DNA from: Rallus limicola
Taxonomy: Eukaryota > Chordata > Aves > Gruiformes > Rallidae
DNA: 64,000 nt
Assembly: GCA_022605955.1 (NCBI GenBank)
Contig: JAKCOZ010000015.1
Location: 11,723,287-11,787,286, forward strand
Direction of reading: 5' to 3'
Below are positions 55,801 through 64,000 of the stretch, in pieces. Under the pieces are notes generated by a model. That model ran no database searches. It had not been told where the DNA came from and saw only the letters and a list, made by a program, of their open reading frames with translations. The stretch's first letter is position 1. Each line of letters starts with the position of its first letter. The translations under genes were made by a program, and so were the position numbers.

Positions 55801-58800
55801 TAGAGAAATGAAATTTGCTCTTGTGAACTTAGACTCCTACAACTTTGAGTTCTCTCTGACAGCTCTTGATGTAAGGGTAAATAAATACAGGGTGGCTTTC
55901 TGTCGAGTATGTTGTCCCTCATTTTGATGAAGATAAAGGAGACACCTGCAATATCTTAAAACATTTTGGATCAACAATTTTTTTAATCCCACTGGGATCA
56001 CACTGAGATGATAAAGTTAGGAAAACTATAGTGATAATTATCTAATGGTATTTTTACAATTTTTTTGATTGCTTAAAAGGTTGATTATATAGAATGTGAA
56101 TTATGCAGGAATAAAATTAATGGTTATTTTCTGTTTCTTATCTATCCCATGGTTTTCATGATTTTAAGAGTGTTTATCTTAATAAACTGCTCAGGTTTAT
56201 TTTGTCCTGCTTCTAATACCTATTTATTCTTGAATGGCAATAACTGCTGCTGAAGGTAGCACTTCATTCTTGGTTTATTCCAAGATCATACTGTGAATGA
56301 TTAGAAAAACAGACCTTTCTAGTTGCATGTTCATAAAAAGAGGACACATTTTTGTAAGTAAATTAGTGTTCAGAAAGGCTTTTTATGTACACTGTTTGAA
56401 TTAAATCTTCTCTTTGATCCTGGAGTACAGATGGGTCTTTACAGCATGTCTTGAAAATTAACTGACTTTGGCAAAACTGAGGGGGCAGTGAGTTTCTGAA
56501 ACAGCTGATGTGCTCACTGTGAGGTCTGTACCTCTAACTCTCTTTCAAAACAAGGATGTGTATCACAACAGCTCTCGTTCCACCTGGAGAGAAATGGTCC
56601 TCTCATAATGTGTTAATTGCCCATTTGAACTCTGGATCCTAGAAACGCTCTTTTACTGGGTGTGTCAGTGTATTGTTCTTGTAGCAGAAATTCAGGTTCT
56701 GCACGTGCAGTCTTTGCCTTCTGGCGCTTTGAAGGCGTTGCTGACTGAGGCTTGATTGTACAGTGTCCTGTGTATGAGGCACGTCTTGATTCGTGACAAC
56801 AGCCTGTTTCCCACTCAAATTTGAATTTCCAAATGTACACGTTACCTGGGTTTGTATCTCTAAACTACTTTTATTGGCAGAGCATGTGCTGAGAGCATTT
56901 GCCAAATGCCTCTGCCCCTGCTTCCTCCCCTGGTGTGACCAAACACTTGGCAATGAATTTTTCTCCAGAAATGGTTTACTTGTTGACTGTTCTCCACATG
57001 CACAAGCATGGGCACACAGTTTCATAGCAGCAAACAAATCAGGAATCCTTTGCAGCTACAGAGTAGGTTTTGCTGTTGATGTTGGGGAAACTATTGTAGC
57101 GCTGTCAGGGCATTCCATGGAAGGTGGAAAAAAAAAGTAGAGGAGAGTAATATTGTATATCTCAATATGTAAATCAGTTGTATACTCAATATGTATATTT
57201 CACTTCTGAATGTAACCTAATTGAAGCTTGCTTGTTCCATGGATTGATACCAAAAGTAAAAGCAAACTGTCCCTGTGAATGGAACTTCTTTTATTTTCAT
57301 ATACTTTTGTACGTGCCAGTTTTTTTATCTTTGCTGGGGGGCGGGGGTCTAAACTCTGCTGACAAACTGGGTAGGAGTTTCAGTAGGGTTTGGTCATGTT
57401 TGGAAGTGCTGCCAAAGGCAGCACATGATTATTCCATTTTGTTCTGGTATATGAAGAAAGGAAATAAAGCATCTGATTCAGTGTAAACTTCTATTTCTTG
57501 CAATATACTGCCCAAAGTATATATATGAAAATAAATTTCCAAAATTTTTATGGTCAATCCCAGGGATTTCCAGTATGTTTTATTATCCCTTGTCCCAAAG
57601 TGCCTCAGACTTATGGCATGTAAACAGAGAAGGCACCTTATATGCTTGATCCCTGCTTGGCCACTAAATGGGGTCCCTCTACAGAGCTTAGTGTTATTTC
57701 TTTATCAAGGCACCATCTTCATCTTCCAGTGTACTCCCTTTTTAAGGTGACCACGATTTCTTTTGGCTTGAATCTGTTGCATAAGAATCAAGTATCTATA
57801 TGAAAGCCAAATTATTTCATTATTTCAATATACACATAGTATTTTTTTAGATGGTTAATCCTATCTTCTGCAGAAATGTAGCAATAGTTCAGTAGTCCAG
57901 GTTCCCTTTCCCAAATGTAAGTAAAATGAGCCTTTGGGTGACTCAAACACTGGGTTTCATTTTAGGGAACAAAACTTACAAATTCAGTCAGACTTTAAAA
58001 GCTGCTGAATATTAATGACTTGAAGAGTAAAAATTTTTTGAAAGAAAAGCTAAAGTGAGGTCACCAGTGAAAGTACAGATTCTTCTCTGAACCTTTGCAT
58101 CTTTGTAGTTTGAAGGAACTTTGATTTCAGGAGATGTGTATCTTTCCTGTCTACAAGTCTTGCAGTTTGCCTGCAGACTCAGGTAGACATCATGTGCCTT
58201 GCATTTGGCTTCTGTTTTGAAGGTTATGACTCTGCAGCTAAGATTATAATTGCTTTAATGAAAGTTGAAAGCAGTGCTTAAGTGCAAGGTTGCTGCAGTA
58301 AGTCTGGGTAAGGGACCCTTGCTTCTGGAAAAAATTCTGAGGCCTTTTGGCTACCACAGACTGGAATCAGTAGCTAATACTAACCAGGATTGCTTAGGGA
58401 AGTCCAGTAGTGCAGATGCTAGTAGCTACATGAGAAAAAAAAAATTGTAATTTACACACTATGGGGTAAGAGAAGGTAAACTGGAATCTGAGGAAGTTTC
58501 CTCACCTTCACTGAGTGTGGGACTGCTTTATATGGATGCTTTCAGATCTGTGGTCTAATGGTGGGAGTCTTTCTCTTTTTCAGGTTCTGTGGGTGCCCTA
58601 TTGTTGCTGTTGCAGCAAAGCCCGGTGGACCAGAAGCCCCAGAGTCTGAGAATCCACTAGGTGTTTCTGAACTAATTGAGGTACCTTCTGAAGACCATAA
58701 TAACAGCATAACATGTGCTTGGACTCTTAAGTGTTTTGGATTCAGCTGTATTAGTATCTAGAACTGAGGAGCTCCTACATTCATGTCACTTGTAAGGAAC

Positions 58801-61641
58801 TAGATTCTTTAGGTTTCCTTCCAGTGAATGGAGAAGCTGAGGTTGTACACATCAAAAGTGGATCCTCTTTTTCAGCTGCTAGGGTTCAATGGCTTTGAAT
58901 AGACATGTCTTAAGAAACAGGTATCACCATATGGGGAAACTGGTTGTAAAGAATTGCCAAGTATAACGAATAAGAATAGCTTTAAAGTTCTGACACATCC
59001 TTGCTGGGTGTTGTTTTATGATTGCACTGCGGTCAGGAAAATAGTCAAGTTGTGAAGCCAGGCACTGAGAAGCTGTGTGTTGGGGATTGTCTCCTTCCTT
59101 CATGTGTGTTATGATCCAGTGTTAAAGTCCATGATTCTTTATTCTAAACAACCCTTAACTTGCCTTGTTCCTTGCACAGGATGGACAGCGCTCAGCTGAT
59201 GAACAGGTAGTCTGTATTTTGTTTTAGTTCTCATGATTCACTGTGTGGCCTCATGACTCCATTCAAATACTGCTCTGCCTTCAGAATGATTAATTTCCCC
59301 CTGGACTTTTCTTTGGCACGCATCACTGGTCTTGAGCACTTGGAAACAGTTAATTACTTCCAAAAGACCTACAGGAAGTGTAGAGGTGACTTTAATCCAT
59401 ATTTAGATTGGGAAGCTGAGGCACAAAGAATTTAACTCGACTGAATTTACTAATTTTGGTTGCCAAATTTAAGGAAAGTAGGAAATCTTCTGGGACACGC
59501 TTGTGTTCGGATCATAGTACCCACCAATTTTGATTGCAATTGTGAGTGCTTAGCACTTCTAATCTTTGGGGTTTCTGTTTGGACAGTCTGAGGTGTGTAG
59601 TGAGGGATTGATTACCTGTGGAAAGTTTCATTTAAGAGAATGACAATACATGGGAGTTCTGGCATTAACAAGAGAGTCCACTCTCTAGAGGGGTACCAGC
59701 TGCCTTTGTGAGGAAAACATCTTTCTCTGTGATACTATGCCTTGTTTACTGCATGCCTTGCACATCTGCAAAAGATAAAAAGTGTGGCTTGGATTTACCT
59801 TGTGCCCAGAATGAGGCAGGGCCTGGACAAGCTGTATGATTGACTAACATGATACCAGCCCATATGAACAAGAGAGGACCTTAGTTCCAGCAATGTGAGT
59901 TTGTTTGGGGTTAACTTAATTTGTGTGCAAGAACAAGCTCTCAGCTTTAGAAGAAACTGTTAAATAATAAGTTATGTGTTAGGAAGCTTATTCTGTGAAG
60001 GGCAGGACACTTAAAATTGCTGCTTGAGAACCATCTGAAGCTTGTACTAGACTTGTCACCCTTTCTGTCAGTAAGATTTAGGGAAAGGGAGCATCTTTGT
60101 CCTGGAGGGATGCCACTGTTATTTGCAGACTACAGAAATTAGCCCTAAAATATCATTCTTTGCAGGCTTTTCAAGGTCTTATTTGGATGCTTTGGATGGT
60201 GTGAGGTCTAAAATACTTGTAAATTGCTGAGGTTAGAGTGCAGGAGCAGTCATTAAAAATCTAGGAATGTCTGGCCCAGGGTAGCCTGGCTTGTCCAAAG
60301 ACAGGATGTTGCTCATGGCTGCAGAGCACCAAGAAGTCTATCTTCTTTCTCTCTGTGGGAGATGTGCTTGTGGCCTTAGAACAGACTTAGCAAGAACAGC
60401 ACTGCCCACAGCAATATCTCTTGAGCTGGAGATAGGCAAGTCCTTAATTCTGCCTTCACCTGTTTCCAGGTAGATTGGGCTGTTCCCCAGGGTTAAAACT
60501 TTTGAAGGAAATACCCATGTTGCAGCTGTTAGTCAACTCTGAGACTTCAACATTAGAAGAGCTGGCAAATGCTGTGTGAGGCCTGCCACTAAGCTTCAAG
60601 TACTGTCTTTCCTGTCCCTGATAAGAGACTCTTGTCATGGTTCTGACATTACAATGTGGGCTTAACCTGGTTTCTGACCTTAGAAGTGGGCATTAAAGGC
60701 AATGCCAAGTTTATATGCTGACGTTGTAAGAGAGGCAGAGATCAAAGTGATTTGAGACGGGGGTGAACTGGTTCCACTGAAGCATGTTGGGGTACATGAC
60801 TGCCTTTTTATCAGTCCTGTAATAGGTCTATGATGATATATTTTAAGAAACATAGTATTTGTCAGTGAAACAGAAATCCTAAACTTGGAGAACTTCTGTA
60901 AAAAGTGGTATATGCATAGCTTTTTTTTAGTGGCTTGATCCTTCGGGAAGTGTTAAGAGAAATTTGAAGGGGAAGTTGACTTTGAAAATTTATCCCAGTA
61001 TAAGAATTTTTCTGGGAGGGAGAGAGGGAGGGATGGGTTTTATGGAACACTAATATCTGTATATAAGTTCATTTTCACAAAATCCAAAAAAGCTGAAGTA
61101 GCAAAATGCACTGTAAAATTGTGCTGGGGGTGGGACAGGGACAGACACGTACAGCATTTTTTTTCTTTGCTTTGCTGCAGTGTTTATATTGAGTTTGGCA
61201 GCAACTTGATCACCAGTGTGGTTTTGCTAACCAAGCTAAATGTGCAGCACCAAATCTTTCTAAGGCAGAAAATCGAACTATTCCTGCCGCAAAGCGTGCG
61301 TCTGCCCTGGCACGTGGTTAGTGTGACATTGGTGTGTTCTAAGCTCATTGGGAGATGCCTGAAACCAGTAAAACTTGCAAGCTTGTTCAATCAATCATCC
61401 CCTTGCCTGCCTTTTGCTGTATGGCTGTCATGACTTTTCACCTGGGCATGGTTCTGCTTTTATCATCTTTTTTTAGGTCCTGAAGTCTCAGGCTTACCTG
61501 CCATCGAGAGACCCCTCGGGACACTTCCTTATGGCAGTCGACCACTGTTTCTCTATCAAGGGTCAAGGCACCGTGATGACAGGGACTATTCTTTCTGGCT
61601 CCGTTAGCCTTGGTGACAATGTGGAGATTCCTGCCCTGAAG
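22557..61641 (+). CDS. EEFSEC: Selenocysteine-specific elongation factor eEFSec, N-terminal part, four coding exons
   Basis: eEFSec is the GTPase that delivers selenocysteinyl-tRNA to the ribosome at recoded UGA codons, with SECISBP2 and the SECIS element. Exons 22557-22842, 54683-54890, 58584-58680 and 61477-61641 join in frame at GT-AG introns to encode 252 residues, under half of a protein near 590 residues in mammals. Motifs are G1 GHIDSGKT (19-26), the switch-I region with RGITLDLGF (50-58), G3 DCPGH (82-86), G4 NKID (136-139), a VAAKPGG segment in the position of G5 (about 174-180), and the start of the EF-Tu-like domain II (from about 218, VDHCFSIKGQGTVMTG). The start ATG has G at -3 and +4. 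Domains III and IV, the latter specific to SelB/eEFSec, are beyond the window. Confidence 0.96.
28085..28570. promoter_or_regulatory. Orphan CpG island inside EEFSEC intron 1
   Basis: Isolated CpG-dense patch 5.5 kb downstream of exon 1, with runs such as GTGCGGGCGCGGCGGGGCAC and GGGCCCGGCGCCGCCGCGGG in otherwise AT-rich DNA. No EEFSEC exon lies here. Open frames on both strands reflect the composition. It could be an enhancer, an alternative promoter or an insulator. Confidence 0.65.
28361..28374 (+). promoter_or_regulatory. CTCF-like binding motif
   Basis: GCACCAGAGGGCAG matches the CTCF core CCASYAGRKGGCRS at 13 of 14 positions, the first base being the mismatch. It lies in the orphan CpG island, where it could be methylation-sensitive. 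Motif evidence only. Confidence 0.6.
31466..31495. repeat. Perfect 12-bp inverted repeat with 6-nt loop
   Basis: The left arm TTACGTCCATTC (31466-31477) is exactly complementary to the right arm GAATGGACGTAA (31484-31495), separated by AGGGAC. Confidence 0.95.
35054..35093. repeat. Exact 20-bp tandem duplication
   Basis: AGCAAAAGAGTTTTTCAAAA occurs twice head to tail at 35054-35073 and 35074-35093. Confidence 0.95.
40759..40802. repeat. 22-bp tandem duplication
   Basis: Two head-to-tail copies starting TTTCCCTTGCTGCCTTTTAC at 40759 and 40781, differing only in the last base. Confidence 0.92.
41286..41296. repeat. G homopolymer
   Basis: Run of 11 G residues in EEFSEC intron 1. Confidence 0.9.
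41471..41493. repeat. TTTC microsatellite
   Basis: Short CTTT tetranucleotide repeat running into a T tract. Confidence 0.8.
42690..42731. repeat. CCCT repeat and 29-C homopolymer
   Basis: TCCCTCCCTCCCTC leads into an uninterrupted C run at 42703-42731. It can form an i-motif, with G-quadruplex on the minus strand. Confidence 0.9.
43125..43146 (+). repeat. G-quadruplex-capable G-rich tract
   Basis: G runs of 8, 3, 4 and 4 separated by single A residues on the EEFSEC sense strand. Confidence 0.8.
46989..47235 (-). mobile_element. Degenerate CR1 LINE fragment
   Basis: TCAGGTTGGAAGGGACCTTT, then GGAGGTCATCTTGTTCCAAC, and eroded downstream similarity (AACTAGATCAGTGTTGCAG, TTTCTCCAAGGTGGGACTTC) are the CR1 3' end in reverse complement. 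The right boundary is uncertain. Confidence 0.65.
47384..47460 (-). mobile_element. CR1 LINE 3' tip
   Basis: GGGAATGGTTTGGGTTGGAA, then GGGACCTTAAAGATCATCTA and GTTCCAA match the CR1 3' terminal region. It breaks into a C-rich tract at about 47438-47458. Confidence 0.85.
51738..52254 (+). mobile_element. Endogenous retrovirus solo LTR (related to the one at 8529)
   Basis: Begins TGTCCTGCTTTCAGCAGGGA and ends CTGGGGCTCAATCATGACA, like known avian ERVL-type LTRs. Shared blocks with the other LTR are GTGCACAAGAAGCTGG (51918-51933), a downstream TGACCC...CCAAAG...CATGCT order, and the 3' tail. The ATTAAA signal at 52141-52146 puts it in plus orientation, the same as EEFSEC. No internal retroviral sequence or clear target duplication was seen. 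Confidence 0.75.
54683..54890 (+). CDS. EEFSEC: EEFSEC coding exon 2 (residues 96-165)
   Basis: 208 bp. It completes G96, then AQIIDLMMLVIDVTKGMQTQ through QKTLENT plus two bases of K165. It carries the G4 motif NKID. Acceptor CTCCAG, donor GTAAGT. Confidence 0.97.
54891..58583 (+). other. EEFSEC: EEFSEC intron 2
   Basis: 3.7 kb, AT-rich. It holds a G-rich tract at 55178-55196 about 290 bp past the exon 2 donor. No mobile element or RNA gene was recognised. The 115- and 132-codon open frames near 56.6-57.1 kb overlap on opposite strands and look random. Confidence 0.85.
55178..55196 (+). repeat. G-rich tract
   Basis: G runs of 8, 5 and 4 separated by A on the EEFSEC sense strand. The 8-G run could supply two arms of a quadruplex. 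Confidence 0.75.
58584..58680 (+). CDS. EEFSEC: EEFSEC coding exon 3 (residues 165-197)
   Basis: 97 bp. It completes K165, then FCGCPIVAVAAKPGGPEAPE to GVSELIE, covering the G5 area at the end of the GTPase domain. Acceptor TTTCAG, donor GTACCT. Downstream the frame stays open to 58761, which is intronic read-through. Confidence 0.93.
58681..61476 (+). other. EEFSEC: EEFSEC intron 3
   Basis: 2.8 kb with GT-AG ends. No mobile element, RNA gene or additional exon was recognised. Frames at 61119-61433 and 59253-59435 lack protein features. Confidence 0.85.
61477..61641 (+). CDS. EEFSEC: EEFSEC coding exon 4 (residues 198-252)
   Basis: 55 codons: VLKSQAYLPSRDPSGHFLMA, then VDHCFSIKGQGTVMTGTILS to VEIPALK. 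This is the linker into, and first strands of, the domain II beta-barrel. Acceptor TTTTAG, donor GTGAGT; both phase 0. Confidence 0.97.
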
Positions 61642-64000
61642 GTGAGTCTCTCTCTTTTTCACTCCCCCTGTTTTCCTGATGGAAACACCCAACAAAGAGG
61701 AGTGTGTTCTCTTCCAATCTGAAATTATTCAATCATTTTCAATGTCTGTTTTTTGGTGGGGTGGAAGTGGGGTTTTTTGGTACTATACTATAAGCCAGTT
61801 TATAATAGGAAGAGGCATAAAGATTTAATTTTTTTTAAAAAAAGGCAGCCAGTAAAGTTGCCTGCTGCTTAAATTTGGAGAGTAGGCAGCTTTTGGCTGA
61901 ACAAGCTTGAGTGGGACCCTTTTGGTGCTGTCAGTATCCACAAGTCATGTTCCTGTAAGGACCTTATTCTTGCATTGAGTGAGTATGCAGCATTCCTATT
62001 TTTGCTTGTGCTTTGTGGGCAAGTGAAGGACTGAGGCATTGTGGTTTCACCTGAACTATTTTGCTGGTCAGCCTCTTCTGTGATACCTATGGACACCTAG
62101 CTTATAGCATGTTGACCTTTCCCTAAAGTGATTTGCATGATATGTACCCCATATTGTCTGCTTCCCCAGTGGTGTTTCTCACCATCTGTATTCTTATTTG
62201 CAACATGCAGCTCATTCTGGGAGCCAACCTCAGTATTCCCCTAAGGAATGTTGTATTCTGGGATTGTTGCTGTGGTTTCAACCTCTCCTGCTTCCCACTT
62301 GCCAAAGGTCCTTTCCTTTTCTGTTGTGTCCTACTTGTTGCCCTGTGCCTGCCAGCACAAAGGGCTCCAAAGAGACAAGTAGTTAGGAGTTCAAGGCTAA
62401 TGAGCACCAAGTGATGGCTCCTGCCCAATGGGGCCCTTGCATAGCAAAGTTAGCTGCTTTCCTTTTGGCATAGCACTGGCCAAACTTCCTGTCGCTTTGT
62501 GCTCTGGGAGATGGGGGTGAGACAGAGCAGAGTAATTATTTCTTGCAAAGAAAGAATGCGTAACTAGATTATATCTGGACATGACTGTTTAGCTCTTCAT
62601 GTATAGTCCAAGAATGCTTTGGAGATGTATGTTTCAGAATTTGCTCTTGGAGAATCTGTGTTAAGGGGGAAATGACAAAAGTATAGTGAATAACTTGCAT
62701 ATTGCAAAAGGGTGTTTAAAATGACAGTAGGACAGGTGTTAAGCGTGACTTTAAAAGATGCTTTCTTCCCACTGGAGGAGCAGTGAAGTGAAAGACAAGG
62801 TAGCAGATAAACAGGTCATTGTCAAAGAGAAGCCAGACCAGTTGGCTCTTATGGCATGAACAACTTCCCTCAAAGTTTTAGTTATCTTCAGTCACTGTTA
62901 ATGAGTTAATCCTTTCGCTGCCCTGTGTGAAATAGATGTGTCTGTCCTTCTGAGTGGTAACAGTGATGGGCGGAGTTTTGCATTTTAGTTTTTGCTACCA
63001 GTAGCTTGTGAATATCCATGTTCATGCAGTACAGGTATGGAAACCAAGGCACAGTGAAAGGAAGCAACTTTTGTAAGTTTGAGTTGTGTGTTGTACTTAC
63101 CCCTGCTAGCATCACACAGAGCTGGGTTAGGATACCTATAAAAGGTCAAACCTTTCTCAGGCCTACAAGGTAACGGAGGAAGCACATTTCACAACACACT
63201 GTGGTTTATGACTCTCTCTAACCTTTTTTTGCCCTGACCCTGTGGTAACTGAGATTGACAGCTGGTGCCCACTGGGCATTTAAGGACGTTACAAACCAGC
63301 TGCTTTTTAAATTTGAGGAACCCTCTCACCGAATGAAGTGGCATCACCTTCCAGTTCTACTAATGGACTTCGACATCTTTGACCGCTTGAACCTGCGCAA
63401 AGGAGGGACACAGCAATTAAAAATAAACAGTGACATTCTCAAACGCCCCTTCTTGCTCTGATTGAGGCTGAGAGCACCAGCGGTGCATGGATTCCTTTAT
63501 GCTGTTGCCTATGTAAATTGCCATCTGGGGTTGATTATTCATATAGCAAAAAGAAAAATTATATATATGTGTTTGGCAAAAGGCTTTGACACAGCAAACA
63601 GTTCACTATCCAATCGAGTTAGTGCTATTTGTTCACTTGCACTTGAAATCCACCTTGAAGAGCATGAACCTCGGATTTCTGCAGCAAAAACATAGTGTTG
63701 GCAGAATTCTGCATGTCCTTTAAGATTATTTCAGTGGTCTTTCAGTCTCTACAGTCTTCCAGTTTATATACTGTAACAACTTGTGACACTTACTTCTGCT
63801 TTGTAAAAGTTCCTGGAGTTTGAACAGTAAGGATTTTTTCAATAACCATTCATTTTATTTTACTGATAGGTTTGGCCATAATGACTTCAAAATATTGATG
63901 TGAACATGAATGCCAAATTCTCGCACTGCTGGGTCTCTTTATAGCATGCTTTGATTGAAATAGGGAAGTAGTGGTGTGGTTTTCAGTGGGGGAGAAGTAT
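61642..64000 (+). other. EEFSEC: EEFSEC intron 4, partial
   Basis: Starts at donor GTGAGT and runs to the window edge. The next expected exon (family sequence starting VVKKVKSMQM) was not found here. Nothing else was recognised. Confidence 0.75.

Noticed and set aside
61642..64000. Search for EEFSEC exon 5
   Set aside because: No plus-strand match to the expected domain II continuation. Open frames at 63255-63695 have no family similarity.

Overview
This is vertebrate nuclear DNA, almost certainly from a bird. It has long AT-rich introns with GT-AG splice sites, CpG-island promoters, several CR1 LINE fragments truncated at the 5' side, and two related endogenous-retrovirus LTRs of a type I associate with Neoaves. 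The gene pair is RUVBL1 and EEFSEC, which are also neighbours in human (3q21). CR1 alone would also fit turtles or crocodilians, so 'bird' rests mostly on the LTRs and overall compactness.

Layout. Positions 1-15714 hold the 5' nine coding exons of RUVBL1 on the minus strand (residues 1-373 of about 456); the last exons lie off the left edge. Its CpG island runs from about 15205 to 16220. Positions 16220-21940 are intergenic and contain two CR1 fragments, simple repeats and a 36-bp tandem duplication. A second CpG island (about 21940-23210) holds EEFSEC coding exon 1 on the plus strand (ATG at 22557). EEFSEC intron 1 is 31.8 kb and contains an orphan CpG-rich island with a strong CTCF-like motif near 28361, a perfect hairpin at 31466, C- and G-tracts near 42700-43150, CR1 remnants at 47 kb and a sense LTR at 51738-52254. 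Exons 2-4 are at 54683, 58584 and 61477. The remaining exons lie beyond the right edge.

The two genes are transcribed divergently from separate CpG islands about 6.8 kb apart (ATG to ATG), so they do not share one short bidirectional promoter. They do not form a pathway. RUVBL1 (pontin) is a AAA+ ATPase of chromatin-remodelling and chaperone complexes. EEFSEC is the selenocysteine-specific elongation factor. Every exon junction was checked for GT-AG and codon phase, and all join in frame.

I found no evidence of an undescribed biological system. The most checkable items are the CTCF-like site in an intronic CpG island, a TG/poly-T acceptor before RUVBL1 exon 3, a shortened G-domain loop and a Cys-Gly-Cys in EEFSEC, and a sense LTR with a polyadenylation signal in EEFSEC intron 1. 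No tRNA, rRNA, CRISPR or bacterial-type feature was seen.
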